DNA of 64,000 bases from Labedella populi (GCF_004078655.1 NZ_RZNC01000001.1:682001-746000), one strand, 5' to 3'; shown: positions 17,701-25,545, counted from the first letter of the stretch. The notes: generated by a model not told the origin, from the sequence alone. A program made the numbers and translations.

Positions 17701-19016
17701 CCACCCGTACGATCACCGACGCGATCCCCCTCGGCTCCCGGTGCACCGTGTCCGAGACGAACGCCGGCGGCGCCGACGCGACGACCATGTCGGGCGGGAC
17801 CGTCGTCGACGGCGGTGACGGCAGTGCCGTCCTCACGGTCGACGGCGAAGCAGACGGCGTGCTCATCACGAACACGTTCGCGGCCGGCACCTTGTCGGTG
17901 CTCAAGACGGTGCTGGGCGACGGCGCCGCCGACTACGGCGACGGCCCGTTCGCGGCGTCCGTCTCCTGCAACTACGGGGGAGAGGTGGTCTACTCCATCG
18001 ACGACCTGCCGCTCGTTCCGGACGAGGCGGTCCGGGTGGACGCCGTCCTCCCCGTCGGGACGGTGTGCGACGTCGCCGAGGTAGCCACGGGAGGAGCGAC
18101 CGAGCACGAGGAGTCCGCGGCCGTCGTCATCACCGGTCCGGCCGACGGCGAGACCGTCGGCGCCGTTACTGCCGTCATCACGAACGCGTTCCACACGAGC
18201 GGGCTCGACGTCGTCAAGGAACGGACCGGTGACGGTGTCGAGGAGTTCGGCGACGGCCCGTTCGGGATCCTGGTCTCGTGCACCTGGGTGAAGGACGGCG
18301 CGACTCTCACGATCCCCGTCGTCGACGGCGGCGTCCTGTCGCTGTCGGAGGAGAACGGGTTCGCCGCGGGGATCGACGGCATCATCGTCGGGGCGTCGTG
18401 CGCCGTCGAGGAGACGGATCCCGGACTCGCCGTCGAGAGCCGCATGACGCCCACCGACGGTACGGTCACGATCGCAGACGCCGAGAGCGAGCGGGCGACG
18501 GTCGTCGTCCGGAATCGTTTCGACGTCGGTCAGCTCGCGATCGAGAAGACCGTGCAGACTGCCACCGTCGCCCCGGGGGACGACGTCCGCTACGTGATCA
18601 CGGTGCGCAACACGGGTCAGATCGACGCGGCGAACCTGCGGGTCGAGGACGTGTTGCCCGTCGGTGCCACATTCAGGTCGGCCGCCCCGGAGGGCTTGCT
18701 CGACGGTCGGACGCTGTCGTGGATCGTCGACGAGCTCGCGGCCGGACAGAGCACGACCATCGATGTCGTCGTGAGTTACGAGGCTCCCGGCACGTACGTC
18801 AACCACGCCGCCGTGAGCAACGGGCTCGGCCCGTGGCGGCCCGTCGAGGTCGTCGCAGGGTGCGAGGGCGGCGACGCCTGCGCGACGGTGGCGGTCGCCG
18901 TGCTGGCCGTCACCGGAAGGGCCGAGCGCTCGCTCCTCTTCCTTCTGGGAACCATGGCGCTCGGGCTCGGGTTCCTCGCCGTCGTCGCCGCTCGTCGGCG
19001 CTACAGTAGGCGGTGA
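11775..19016 (+). CDS. Giant secreted sortase-anchored DUF11/DUF5979 surface protein
   Basis: 2413 residues from GTG 11775, chosen because it gives a proper signal peptide: a basic segment followed by AMAIVLAVIGGGLTASPAFAA, cleavage expected near residue 48. The body is a string of extracellular beta-sandwich modules of the DUF11 type (SITKTVEGG, VDKAWEPSS, LDKTISPSG, VEKSPAGN openings). Four DUF5979 repeats then start near residues 1813, 1926, 2036 and 2142 (for example LEIEKVVDGPGSGY and LSVLKTVLGDGAADYGDGPF), and a final classical DUF11 unit begins LAIEKTVQTATVAPGDDVRY. The C-terminus is LAVTG near residue 2377, a hydrophobic helix and RRRYSRR. LAXTG is the signal of class E sortases. It is probably a wall-anchored stalk or adhesin. 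No sortase gene is in the window. Confidence 0.9.
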   Translation: MSVPYPRRQRTRAHVSSLRQSRSAFTAAMAIVLAVIGGGLTASPAFAAIAALSITKTVEGGDAASFIPGDEFSYTITVGCDDEDCVDAELVDPLPTELAGFEILSTSVEPPSQAAALELRGCADVVTEECILAVEFRQSLADGVGIRAGATYQVSLTLKVPQDLQPTWSSNGDTIVNTATALAATADTVSDPASIVVTIATDVDVDVDKAWEPSSQQFEPGASSTVSLGIRNASNISAGSLTLQEPGSADAGEAALASDNPFRIVDLAGLGAVTAPEGADRITVDAFVYDAGSWNWVVGGETPVGEAALPAGVDPAAVGGLRFTFSATDGSTIVAVGGAGSVEMNVVQRATDRETGASLVLGADVVNVVAGTVLPVTGEPVTATAEAAYEIGSLDVEVMATKSINPERVPAGSSATASIGARNDSNGVLTRLVLADEGYFTPDVMFGGFSGPLALPAGATRATVTWTYSDGSTVDAAVGPGTAPSPSDAPAAEHLTGFSIAYTGAIEAGATVAADFEIAIRESAVPEKESGPLETVNTLVATGENAAGTATAEAEAPLDVFFPDIRLVLDKTISPSGAVAAGGTVVVQTPVATSTDSAFVTPTSIVVDDVWREGRESDFWNAFTPLAIAPTQVPVGSTLTVSFSTDGGATWQTLTDVDATAGTRVVSGSLADLASANGVDLNVELVTGLRYSFRDGVGFAAGTTVSPNTVFQARSTLRGSPDTATSIADADPSVYENRAFAVAEGAVDGGSVVRSDEVDDVAVGSIVSFDGVGSVLANKRFTVPGGSANLDFVNAQSGERAGTLLAWGVTATGYDSVVVSDAAGNETSPQDTVFQAFDLTRIAPVTFQRDPLLRWDTVSAVDLFIDGAWQRVPAPGGNWMNGSGFVGYILSASERAATTGVRITVVPNDAARESSSDPLAPPVGSGVATSTATGVRPLDLVWTLRNVVRVEDAAGRWVTSEHGYNDEDPATVWNSMSVGGVQGGSPVEPRTARDSLTIIDQAPLVSVRKSSNTTMIPVPFAGDVAPSDYPTLDFTITATNDSSARAPYIRVTDPMPCVDTAQQDCLAGPGEWDADPFDGLPYEPDDNPFEMLTITHLGFSIANAGVDPAASTVALRRLAADGSLSTSLVSVTAAEALTPAQLADVVGVSVLYQGTSPETTGGTIVTGAPLTLVLTAQLRVTERSDASIPVEPFVVANYAFVQGHDPVLAEDGAPYDSDTDGFDLVGGRLDVTAQKTIAPDALLEKNRAEPVSVLLRATGGASTVATNRVVISDTDAGFWSRFALSSLGSVTLPAGSDRVRVDVRTGADEWVEGVPAAAAALPALDVADVTGIRFVFTRADGGVFSHTAPPAGWTATAALTVRLLDTVRGSGEEIPFPSVIDNAIDVVSERTDDPEIYASAAAEASDTIALETGTYQLDVEKSPAGNMHTVSPGESTPWTLEFTNTGSGFLTVDEFVDTLPAELSFDQVPPVYEASEGGTLPMEVEHRYDAATHQLSFSWPDGSRMRPGETFRITVGLVLEPGLQVGQRTTNRFVVTTAQELSACTNTSGNGQGVLTGSAATECGTSNFVQPTPGASLATYKGVKGEIDGDLVSGAVNVQSPATECVPDRDGYVQTPCAALTALGATDEWKLQVVNSGTEGYSRVTLVDPLPAPGDRMLATGGSRASTFRPVFDSAFGVEARTIPAGATLVWSVTTDAAPCVGTGTTTWPSDPTCEANAWVPSADFAGDWADVTALRADVDFAASPSGVMTPGQTLQLAYRTVNVPASAEEPEAAPIDVPVVDDVAWNQFGAFASLAGGGTLQRAPVKAGVTLLGGPLEIEKVVDGPGSGYAPDSFRVDVSCVVGGAAVDMGTNAEVTLDESGSYRHRIDGIPLGADCTVEEDGEVGEFGESARVGSPSAVSILQSQGEDGAVPAGQAVTITNVYELGGISITKAVDTAATVGSFGPFGVTVECVTALGDPVALDPSDSEFVLEAGATRTITDAIPLGSRCTVSETNAGGADATTMSGGTVVDGGDGSAVLTVDGEADGVLITNTFAAGTLSVLKTVLGDGAADYGDGPFAASVSCNYGGEVVYSIDDLPLVPDEAVRVDAVLPVGTVCDVAEVATGGATEHEESAAVVITGPADGETVGAVTAVITNAFHTSGLDVVKERTGDGVEEFGDGPFGILVSCTWVKDGATLTIPVVDGGVLSLSEENGFAAGIDGIIVGASCAVEETDPGLAVESRMTPTDGTVTIADAESERATVVVRNRFDVGQLAIEKTVQTATVAPGDDVRYVITVRNTGQIDAANLRVEDVLPVGATFRSAAPEGLLDGRTLSWIVDELAAGQSTTIDVVVSYEAPGTYVNHAAVSNGLGPWRPVEVVAGCEGGDACATVAVAVLAVTGRAERSLLFLLGTMALGLGFLAVVAARRRYSRR

Positions 19017-19021
19017 CAGTG

Positions 19022-19056
19022 GATGCTGCCCGTCCTCCGCGAGGACGGGCAGCATC
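19022..19056 (+). terminator. Terminator of the giant surface-protein gene
   Basis: Perfect 15-bp stem GATGCTGCCCGTCCT with its complement and a 5-nt loop (CCGCG), 5 nt after the stop codon. No U-tract follows. Confidence 0.75.
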
Positions 19057-19128
19057 GTGCTGTGCCGCGGTCTAGCTCGGCGTGGCGGAGAACGGGCGGT
19101 CCTGACCGGCCCAGGAAGGTCGTGGCGG

Positions 19129-19716
19129 ATGACGATGTCTCGGTACCCGACGAGGAGTCTCCTCCAGTGCGCGGCTATCGCCGCGGCGGGCGGCGTCCTC
19201 ATCATTCTGCTCGGCCCTGTGGGAACGTGGGCTGCCGTCCTGAGCGCGCCGCTCTACGCCGTCGTCGGCTCCCTCAACCTGTTGTCCCCCATGGTCGCGC
19301 TGCGATGGACCCGGCTGCCGTGGGCGGCCACCCTGACGGCCTTCCTCGGCGGACTGCTCGCGATGTCGTTCTCCGTTCTCGGTATCCTGCTCATCCCGGC
19401 GCTCGTGCTCCCGGCGGTCGCGATGGACGCCGTCGCGCTGCTCGTCCGTCCCCGTGGACGACGAGCGGGACTCTACGCGGGTGCGGTGGCCGGTGGCCTC
19501 GTGATCTTCGCGATCTCGTTCGTCGTCATCCCCGCCGAGCTGGTGACGCCGGTCCTCGTAGTGATATTGCTCGTCCTGAGGATCGCGGCGTACGTCGGTG
19601 TCATGCGTCTGGCTGGCTCGGTCGCCGCGGGCCTCGAGCGTGCTGGCGTCAAACCGACGCCGTCGCCCATCGTGACGCGCGTGGAGCGGCCCTCCGCCGG
19701 GGGGAGCGCGGGCTAG
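19129..19716 (+). CDS. Polytopic membrane protein, possibly ECF-type S component
   Basis: 195 residues from ATG 19129, with AGGAAGG about 10 nt upstream; a second ATG lies two codons on. Five to six hydrophobic helices cover most of the chain (AAIAAAGGVLIILLGPVGTW, LIPALVLPAVAMDAVALL, GLVIFAISFVVIPAELV), with a short basic cytosolic tail. The size and helix pattern resemble substrate-binding S subunits of ECF vitamin transporters, but no EcfA or EcfT gene is nearby and no diagnostic motif is certain. It meets the threonine aldolase gene tail to tail with a 4-nt overlap of stop codons (19713-19716). Confidence 0.65.
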   Translation: MTMSRYPTRSLLQCAAIAAAGGVLIILLGPVGTWAAVLSAPLYAVVGSLNLLSPMVALRWTRLPWAATLTAFLGGLLAMSFSVLGILLIPALVLPAVAMDAVALLVRPRGRRAGLYAGAVAGGLVIFAISFVVIPAELVTPVLVVILLVLRIAAYVGVMRLAGSVAAGLERAGVKPTPSPIVTRVERPSAGGSAG

Positions 19717-20798
19717 GCCGACGCGGCGAGCTCCGCGCGGATGCCCTCGACGAACGTGTCGACGTCCTCCTCCGTGGTGTCCCACGAGCACATCCAGCGC
19801 ACCTCGCCCTTCTCGGCGTCCCAGTCGTAGAAGCGGAACGACTCGTGGAGGCGCGCGGCGGCCTCGGCGGGGACGGAGGCGAAGACGGCGTTCGCGTCCG
19901 TCGCTTGCGTGAACGAGAGACCGGGAGCCGAGCCGTCCGCGATCGCGGCCTCGAGTGCGGCGCGGAGGCGCGCGGCCATAGTGTTCGCGTGCGCGGCCGA
20001 CGTGCGCCACAGGTCCTCGCTCAGCAGGGCGATGAACTGCGCCGACAGGAACCGCATCTTCGACGCGAGTTGCATGTTGACCTTGCGGAGGTAGGTGAGG
20101 CCCTCGGAGGCGGCCGGGTCGAGCACGACGATGAGTTCACCGAGCAGCAGGCCGTTCTTCGTGCCGCCGAAGGAGAGCACGTCGACGCCCGCGTCGGTCG
20201 TGATGGCACGCAGGGGCACGTCGAGGGCGGCCGCGGCGTTCGACAAGCGGGACCCGTCCATGTGCAGGCGCATGCCGCGCTCATGCGCGTGATCGGCGAG
20301 CGCGCGGATCTCCTCGGGGGAGTAGACCGTGCCGAGCTCGGTCGACTGCGTGATCGACACGACGAGCGGCTGCGCGCGGTGCTCGTCACCCCAGCCCCAG
20401 GCCTGACGGTCGACGAGCTCGGGCGTGAGCTTGCCGTCGGGGCTCTCGACCGTGAGGATCTTGATGCCCCCGATGCGCTCGGGGGCGCCGTTCTCGTCCG
20501 TGTTGATATGGGCGGTCGCGGCGGCGACGACGGCGCCCCAGCGCGGCAGCATCGACTGCAGGCCCGTGACGTTGGCACCCGTGCCGTTGAAGACGGGGAA
20601 GGCCTCAGCGCGCTCGCCGAAGTGCTCGCGCACGACCTCCTGGAGTCGTGCCGTGTAGGCGTCCTCCCCGTACGCGATCTGGTGTCCGCCGTTCGCCTGG
20701 CCGATGGCGGCGAGGATCTCGGGGTGGATGCCGGCGTAGTTGTCCGAGGCGAAGGCGCGGAAGCGGGGATCGTGCAAAGCGGTCACCCTCCCATCCAA
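19713..20798 (-). CDS. Low-specificity L-threonine aldolase (PLP enzyme)
   Basis: 361 residues of the beta-eliminating lyase / threonine aldolase fold. Landmarks are FASDNYAGIHPEIL at the start, NGTGANVTGLQS (phosphate binding), RLHMDGSRLSNAA with the PLP-ring aspartate, and SFGGTKNGLL with the Schiff-base lysine near residue 210. The enzyme would cleave L-threonine or L-allo-threonine to glycine and acetaldehyde. The ATG at 20798 has GAGGAG upstream; an alternative GTG four codons later is closely preceded by GGGAGG. The upstream flank carries the first of the four conserved palindromes. Confidence 0.85.
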   Translation of the reverse strand: MDGRVTALHDPRFRAFASDNYAGIHPEILAAIGQANGGHQIAYGEDAYTARLQEVVREHFGERAEAFPVFNGTGANVTGLQSMLPRWGAVVAAATAHINTDENGAPERIGGIKILTVESPDGKLTPELVDRQAWGWGDEHRAQPLVVSITQSTELGTVYSPEEIRALADHAHERGMRLHMDGSRLSNAAAALDVPLRAITTDAGVDVLSFGGTKNGLLLGELIVVLDPAASEGLTYLRKVNMQLASKMRFLSAQFIALLSEDLWRTSAAHANTMAARLRAALEAAIADGSAPGLSFTQATDANAVFASVPAEAAARLHESFRFYDWDAEKGEVRWMCSWDTTEEDVDTFVEGIRAELAASA

Positions 20799-20810
20799 CC
20801 ACCTCTCCTC

Positions 20811-20872
20811 ACCCCCCTAAACACTTCCTCTGTGCACGAAAATTCGAGCACAGAGGAAGTGTTCAGGGGGGT
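20811..20872. repeat. Conserved intergenic palindrome, copy 1
   Basis: 62 nt: 25-nt arms (left begins ACCCCCCTAAACACTTCC) around the core ACGAAAATTCGA. One G-T-type mismatch in the arms. Its last base is the first base of the stop codon of the ABC permease gene (minus strand), so it is positioned as that gene's terminator. Related copies are at 28891, 39810 and 54960. Confidence 0.9.
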
Positions 20873-21999
20873 CAGTGGGTGAGGGCGTCGCGCCACTTCA
20901 CGGTGCCGCCGAGCTTGAGGAGTGAGTTCTCATAGATCTTGGAGCCGAGCACGATCGTGCCGAGCGCCGTGACCGCGAGGATCACGAGGGAGAGCAGCGG
21001 CTCCCACCACTGGGCGTCGCCGAGGAAGAGGCGCACGGGCATCCCGACCGGGGCCGAGAAGGGCACGTACGACATGATCCCGAGGACGACCGGGTTGTCG
21101 TAGAAGAAGATGACGAGGAAGTACGGGATCATCACGAGCATCGTCACGGGCGTCGTCGTCGACCCGATGTCCTCGACGCGCGAGACCATCGAGCCCGTGG
21201 CCGCGAAGAGCGCCGCGAGCAGGACGAAGCCCAGGACGAAGAAGACGACGAACCACAACACCGGTGCGCCGAGCACGGACAGCAGCTCGCTCTGCCCCGT
21301 GATCGTCAGCCCGATGATGGCGAGCGCCGTGATCATCGCGATCTGCCCGAATGCGAGGATCGAGTTGCCGAGCACCTTGCCGGCGAGCAGCGCCCGCACC
21401 GGGACGGCCGACATGAGGATCTCGACGACGCGCGTCTGCTTCTCCTCCACGACGGACTGCGCGATCGTCGAGCCGAAGGTCATCGCCGAGGCGAAGAAGA
21501 CCACGCCGAACGCGATCGCCACGAGGTAGGCGAGGAACGGGTTCTGCGCGTCGCCATCGAGCAGAGCGACGGGTGGCGTGATGCTCAGCTGCTGCAGGAG
21601 TCCCGTCGGCGTTTCCGAGTCGGCGACGACGATGATCCCGAGGGCCGTCGAGTCGTCCGGCAGGATCGCGGCGACGACGTCGCCGGCGCGGACGAGGGCT
21701 TCCGCCTCCTCGGCTGTCGCGACCTCGGTCACGTCGAGGCCCTGTTGCCCCTGCACGGCCGCGGCACTGTCGCCCGTCACCGCGACCTTCGTCGCCTCCT
21801 CGTTGCCGCCGACCAAACCGCCGATGAGGATCGAGCCGAGGACGACGAGCATGAGGATGCCGGTCGAGATGAGGAACGCCTTGCTCCGCAGCTTCATCCG
21901 GACCTCGCGCTCGGCGACGAGCCACGAGCTCTGCAGGAAGCTCGGCGTTGCGGGGGTCGCGGCATCGTGGAGCGCGTGGGTCGTGTTCGTCGTGGTCAT
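20872..21999 (-). CDS. ABC-2 type exporter permease (NatB-like)
   Basis: 375 residues. An N-terminal cytosolic stretch (SWLVAEREVRMKLRSKAFL) leads into the first membrane helix TGILMLVVLGSILIGGLVGG. A large extracytoplasmic loop of about 110 residues and then five helices near the C-terminus (FGVVFFASAMTFGSTIAQSV, ALAIIGLTITGQ, VVFFVLGFVLLAALFA) follow. VEEKQTRVVEILMSAVPVRALLAGK is the hallmark of the NatB/YhaP permease family, known for sodium or antibiotic extrusion. Its start overlaps the stop of the ATPase gene by 4 nt, so the two form one transporter. Confidence 0.85.
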   Translation of the reverse strand: MTTTNTTHALHDAATPATPSFLQSSWLVAEREVRMKLRSKAFLISTGILMLVVLGSILIGGLVGGNEEATKVAVTGDSAAAVQGQQGLDVTEVATAEEAEALVRAGDVVAAILPDDSTALGIIVVADSETPTGLLQQLSITPPVALLDGDAQNPFLAYLVAIAFGVVFFASAMTFGSTIAQSVVEEKQTRVVEILMSAVPVRALLAGKVLGNSILAFGQIAMITALAIIGLTITGQSELLSVLGAPVLWFVVFFVLGFVLLAALFAATGSMVSRVEDIGSTTTPVTMLVMIPYFLVIFFYDNPVVLGIMSYVPFSAPVGMPVRLFLGDAQWWEPLLSLVILAVTALGTIVLGSKIYENSLLKLGGTVKWRDALTH

Positions 22000-22880
22000 G
22001 CGACGACCTCCTTGAAGATCTGGGCGAGCGACGGACGCTGGCGGGAATACGAGGTGACGGGGCCGCGCGCGACGGCGTCGCGCAGCACGGCCTGGGCGGT
22101 GTCCTCGGAGTCGACCTCGAAGATCGTGTCGCCGCCGTGGAAATCGACGACCGTGACGCCCGGGACCTCCCGCACCCAGCCGGCGTCTCCGGCGACGTGC
22201 AGTTCGTAGCGGCGCGAGGAGTACTGCTCGCGCAACTGCTCGCGGGGACCGTTCGCGCGGATCTGCCCGCCTGCGATGATGACGAGGTCGTCGCAGAGCC
22301 GCTCGACGATGTCGAGCTGGTGGCTCGAGAACAGCACCGGGATGCCGGCCGCCGCGTAGTCGCTCAGCACGCCGACGACGGTGTCGACGGCCATCGGGTC
22401 GAGCCCCGAGAACGGCTCGTCGAGCACGAGGACGTCGGGTTCGTGCACGAGCGACGCCGCGATCTGCGCACGCTGCTGGTTCCCGAGCGAGAGGCTCTCG
22501 ACGAGGTCGCCGCGGCGCTCGCCGAGGCCGAGCCGGTCGAGAAGACGCTCGGCCTTCTTCTGCGCCGCCGACGCGGTGAAGCCGTGGAGGCGAGCGAGGT
22601 AGACGAGCTGCTCCTCGACCTTCATCTTCGGGTAGAGGCCGCGCTCCTCCGGCATGTAGCCGAAGCGGCGGCGCGCCTCGGCCGAGAGCGGTCGACCGTC
22701 GAGCGTCACACTTCCGGAATCCGAGGAGAGCACCCCGAGGATGATGCGCATCGCGGTCGTCTTGCCGGCGCCGTTGCCGCCGACGAAACCGGTCATGCGC
22801 CCGGGCGCGACGTCGAACGAGACCGCGTCGAGCGCGCGGCGCGAGCCGTACGTCTTGGTCACATCCGTGAGTGTGAGCAT
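21996..22880 (-). CDS. ABC exporter ATPase (NatA-like)
   Basis: 294 residues from ATG 22880, preceded by GGAGG with 8-nt spacing; a longer reading lacks a site. Walker A GGNGAGKTTAMR, signature SLGNQQRAQIAASL, Walker B VLVLDEPFSGLDP and the H-loop SSHQLDIVERLCD are all present. The C-terminal 80 residues end PSLAQIFKEVVA, a DUF4162-type tail usual in ATPases that pair with ABC-2 permeases. It energises the permease encoded at 20872. Transcription probably starts from the TAGCGT box at 22914. Confidence 0.9.
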   Translation of the reverse strand: MLTLTDVTKTYGSRRALDAVSFDVAPGRMTGFVGGNGAGKTTAMRIILGVLSSDSGSVTLDGRPLSAEARRRFGYMPEERGLYPKMKVEEQLVYLARLHGFTASAAQKKAERLLDRLGLGERRGDLVESLSLGNQQRAQIAASLVHEPDVLVLDEPFSGLDPMAVDTVVGVLSDYAAAGIPVLFSSHQLDIVERLCDDLVIIAGGQIRANGPREQLREQYSSRRYELHVAGDAGWVREVPGVTVVDFHGGDTIFEVDSEDTAQAVLRDAVARGPVTSYSRQRPSLAQIFKEVVA

Positions 22881-22904
22881 CTGGAGAGCCTCCCTGGTCG
22901 TTGG

Positions 22905-22914
22905 CTCAACGCTA
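22905..22914 (-). promoter_or_regulatory. TAGCGTTGAG promoter element of the ABC exporter operon
   Basis: Minus strand TAGCGTTGAG, identical to the decamers at acs, xthA and the sulfonate operon. Here a leader of about 25 nt with a ribosome-binding site follows. Confidence 0.5.
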
Positions 22915-22990
22915 TGGTCGCGGCGGCCCCGCGGCATCCGCCGTGCGACGGGTTAAGCATGTCCGCCCGGGGGAGGAGGGAACGCGTGCG

Positions 22991-23353
22991 ATGATGCTGT
23001 CCGTGTGGAGACGCAGACGAGACGAGCAGGCGGCGGGGGCGACCGAGGGGACGGCGGCGGGAAACGGCCTGCTCGGCGTCGGCGTGCAGGTGCACGTCGT
23101 CGAATCCTCACCCGGGACGAGCGACCACTGGGCGGGCGAGCCGTCGGGCGTCATCGTCTCGCTGGGTGACTCCCGACCGGACGGCGTCGTCGGCATCCCG
23201 CGCCTCAAGGGCCAGGTCTGGAAGGTCGTCTTCGACGAGCCGCAGTACCGACCGGACGGCACGGGTCCGCTCGCCTCCGCCGAGATCCCCGCGTCCCTCC
23301 TCGTCGCCGCGCCGCTCGCGACGGGCGACGACCTCCCGTACGAGCTCCGGTAG
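22991..23353 (+). CDS. Hypothetical protein, 120 residues
   Basis: From ATG 22991 (ATGATG) with GGAGGAGGG 10 nt upstream; the reading further upstream runs into the divergent promoter. The N-terminus is basic (MMLSVWRRRRDE). The rest is a compact beta-rich chain with PSGVIVSLGDSRPDGVVGIP, LKGQVWKVVFDEPQY and a terminal ATGDDLPYELR; no membrane segment. Codon use is like that of neighbouring genes, supporting a real gene. I do not recognise the family. It is divergent from the ABC exporter operon. Confidence 0.6.
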   Translation: MMLSVWRRRRDEQAAGATEGTAAGNGLLGVGVQVHVVESSPGTSDHWAGEPSGVIVSLGDSRPDGVVGIPRLKGQVWKVVFDEPQYRPDGTGPLASAEIPASLLVAAPLATGDDLPYELR

Positions 23354-23419
23354 CGGCGAAATCGGGCAGGCCGGATCTCGCGAGGTCCGATCGCGGGCGG
23401 GGCCGGGGAGCCGTCTGCC

Positions 23420-24097
23420 TCAGCTGCCCGGGACGGTGATGCCGTTCTCGTAGGCGTAGACGACGGCCTGGATGCGGTCGCGCACGCCGAGCTTCTGCAG
23501 CACCTTCGAGACGTGGCTCTTGACCGTCGCCTCACCGACGTAGAGCTGCGTCGCGATTTCGGCGTTCGACAGACCACGCGCGACGAGACCGAGGACCTCG
23601 AACTCGCGCTCGGTGAGCTCCTGCACCTCGGTGGGCACGATGATCGACCCTGATTCCGTCGCGGAGGGGGCGATCGATCCGAACCGCTCGATCACGCGGC
23701 GGGTCACGGCGGGGGCGAGCAGCGCGTCGCCCGAGGCGACGACGCGGACGGCGTCGACGAGCTGCTCGGGGGTCGAGTTCTTGAGCAGGAACCCGCTCGC
23801 CCCGGACTGGAGGGCGTCGAAGAGGTAGTCGTCGCGGTCGAACGTCGTGAGGATGAGCACCGCGGCATGGACCGACGGGTCGCGGACGATGAGACGCGTC
23901 GCTTCGAGGCCGTCCATTCCCGGCATCTGGACGTCCATGCAGATCACGTCGGGGTCGAGGGCCGCCGCACGCTCGACGGCTTGCGTTCCCGAGGCCGCCT
24001 CGCCGACGATCTCGATGTCGGGCTGCGCCCCGAGGATGATGCGAAAGCCGGCCCTCACCATCTCGTGGTCGTCGGCGAGCAGGACTCTCGTGGTCAT
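23420..24097 (-). CDS. NarL/LuxR-type response regulator
   Basis: 225 residues. The receiver domain has the acidic pair in LLADDHEMVRAGF, the phospho-acceptor aspartate in CMDVQMPGMDGLEA near residue 54, and the conserved lysine in GFLLKNSTPEQL. The C-terminal helix-turn-helix is LTEREFEVLGLVARGLSNAE followed by GEATVKSHVSKVLQKLGVRD. Its ATG overlaps the stop of the histidine kinase gene by 4 nt, so it is the kinase's cognate partner. Targets are not evident; the nearest transport operon upstream is the ABC-2 exporter. Confidence 0.93.
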   Translation of the reverse strand: MTTRVLLADDHEMVRAGFRIILGAQPDIEIVGEAASGTQAVERAAALDPDVICMDVQMPGMDGLEATRLIVRDPSVHAAVLILTTFDRDDYLFDALQSGASGFLLKNSTPEQLVDAVRVVASGDALLAPAVTRRVIERFGSIAPSATESGSIIVPTEVQELTEREFEVLGLVARGLSNAEIATQLYVGEATVKSHVSKVLQKLGVRDRIQAVVYAYENGITVPGS

Positions 24098-25539
24098 CGG
24101 GTGTCTCCGTCTCCCGACGCCGTCGTGACGTCGATCATGTGGTTCTCGGCATCGGGAGCGCCGACGTGGGGGGCGGCGGGCGCCGGAGTGTCCACGACCG
24201 GCACGCGTGTGCGGACGACGTAGCGGCCGTCGGACGCTCGGCCGATGTCGATCGTGCCTCCGGAGGCCGTTGCGCGCTCGCGCATCCCGACGTGCCCGAG
24301 CCCGCCCCGATTCCGTGGATCGCCGGTCGCGCGCCCGGTGTTGCTCACTTCGAGCTCGATAGCGTCGTGGAGGTAGCGCACCCGAACGTCGGCCGTCGCG
24401 GCGCTGCCGCCGTACTTGCGGGCGTTCGTCAGCGACTCCTGCGCGATCCGATACAGATTGAGGGCGACGCCCGCGGGAACGCGTCGCGGTTCCCCGATGA
24501 CGTCGAGCGCCGTGGGGAGCCCGGCGGCCGTGGAGTCGTCGACGAGCGCGGGCAGCGCATCGAGGCCGAGGGTCGACGCGCTCGAGGCGGCGGGATCGGC
24601 GGTGCCGCCGGGGTCCCGGAGTGTCGAGAGGAGACCGTGCAACTCGGCGATCGCGCTGCGCGCGTTCAGTTCGACGTTCGACAGCGCGTCCTTCGCGGCG
24701 GTCAGGTCCGACGACAGCACCATGCGGGCCGCCCCAGCCTGCACGCCCATGACCGAGACGTGGTGGGCGACGACGTCGTGCAGTTCGCGCGCGATGCGCA
24801 CGCGCTCGAGGCTGACGGCTTGAGCGGCCGTGAGTTCGCGCTCGCGCTCGAGTTCCCGCGTGCGACGTTCGAGAAGGGCGCGCTCCCTGGCGCTGGCGAG
24901 TGCGCGGTCGCCGAAGAACCACGCGCCGCCGAAGTACAGGAGGTTCGTGAGTACCTGGACGAGCAGGAATGCGACGAGCGGCGAGAAGGCGCCGGCGCGC
25001 GAGAACCCCGCGAGCGAGTCCGGATCTGTTCCCTGGATGAACATCGCGATCATGAGCCACGTGAACATCGCGAGCACGATGAGCCCCCGGGTGAGCAGGG
25101 CCCGGCGGCGGTCGGTCACCCAGGCTCCGACCGTATAGATGCCGAGGAAGAGCGTGATGTTCGAGATCAGAAGCTCGGGCACGAGCAGTGTCTGGCCGAC
25201 GATGAACGCGGTGGAGAGGACGAGGGCCACCGAACACGGGTACCGCCGACGGAGGGCGAGCGGAAGTGTCATCGCCACGGCCCAGATGATACTGAAACCC
25301 ATTGGGGCCGGCTGCGGATAGAACCCTGCCGTGCGGTAGAGCATGATGCTGAAGACGCAGCCGATGAACAGGGCGACCGCGAGCACCGTGTCGTTCCGGA
25401 TCGCCGTCCGGTCGACCGGTGGGCGCTGCCACCGCGGGTCGTCGGGGTCGAGGTCGTGCGGGGCGGTCGTCGGGGACGCACCGTCCGTGGTCGCGGTGTC
25501 GACGGACGCGCCCGCCCGTTCGTCCCGATCCTCAGCCAT
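24094..25539 (-). CDS. NarL-type sensor histidine kinase
   Basis: 481 residues from ATG 25539. The cytosolic N-terminus is followed by about six membrane helices (residues 50-200; for example LAVALFIGCVFSIMLY and LIVLAMFTWLMIAMFI) and a short linker coiled coil (RALLERRTRELERERELT). The HisKA_3 dimerisation box is ERVRIARELHDVVAHHVSVM, with the phosphorylated histidine. The ATP-binding domain has NLYRIAQESLTNARKYG and GLGHVGMRER. No extracytoplasmic sensor domain is present, so the signal is probably sensed in the membrane. No ribosome-binding site precedes the start; a TACGCT box lies 6 nt upstream. Confidence 0.92.
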   Translation of the reverse strand: MAEDRDERAGASVDTATTDGASPTTAPHDLDPDDPRWQRPPVDRTAIRNDTVLAVALFIGCVFSIMLYRTAGFYPQPAPMGFSIIWAVAMTLPLALRRRYPCSVALVLSTAFIVGQTLLVPELLISNITLFLGIYTVGAWVTDRRRALLTRGLIVLAMFTWLMIAMFIQGTDPDSLAGFSRAGAFSPLVAFLLVQVLTNLLYFGGAWFFGDRALASARERALLERRTRELERERELTAAQAVSLERVRIARELHDVVAHHVSVMGVQAGAARMVLSSDLTAAKDALSNVELNARSAIAELHGLLSTLRDPGGTADPAASSASTLGLDALPALVDDSTAAGLPTALDVIGEPRRVPAGVALNLYRIAQESLTNARKYGGSAATADVRVRYLHDAIELEVSNTGRATGDPRNRGGLGHVGMRERATASGGTIDIGRASDGRYVVRTRVPVVDTPAPAAPHVGAPDAENHMIDVTTASGDGDTR

Positions 25540-25545
25540 GTGTCG

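Noticed and set aside
16572..19205. 877-residue antisense frame under the giant surface-protein gene
   Set aside because: Low-complexity charged shadow; the sense strand has signal peptide, DUF5979 repeats and a sorting signal.
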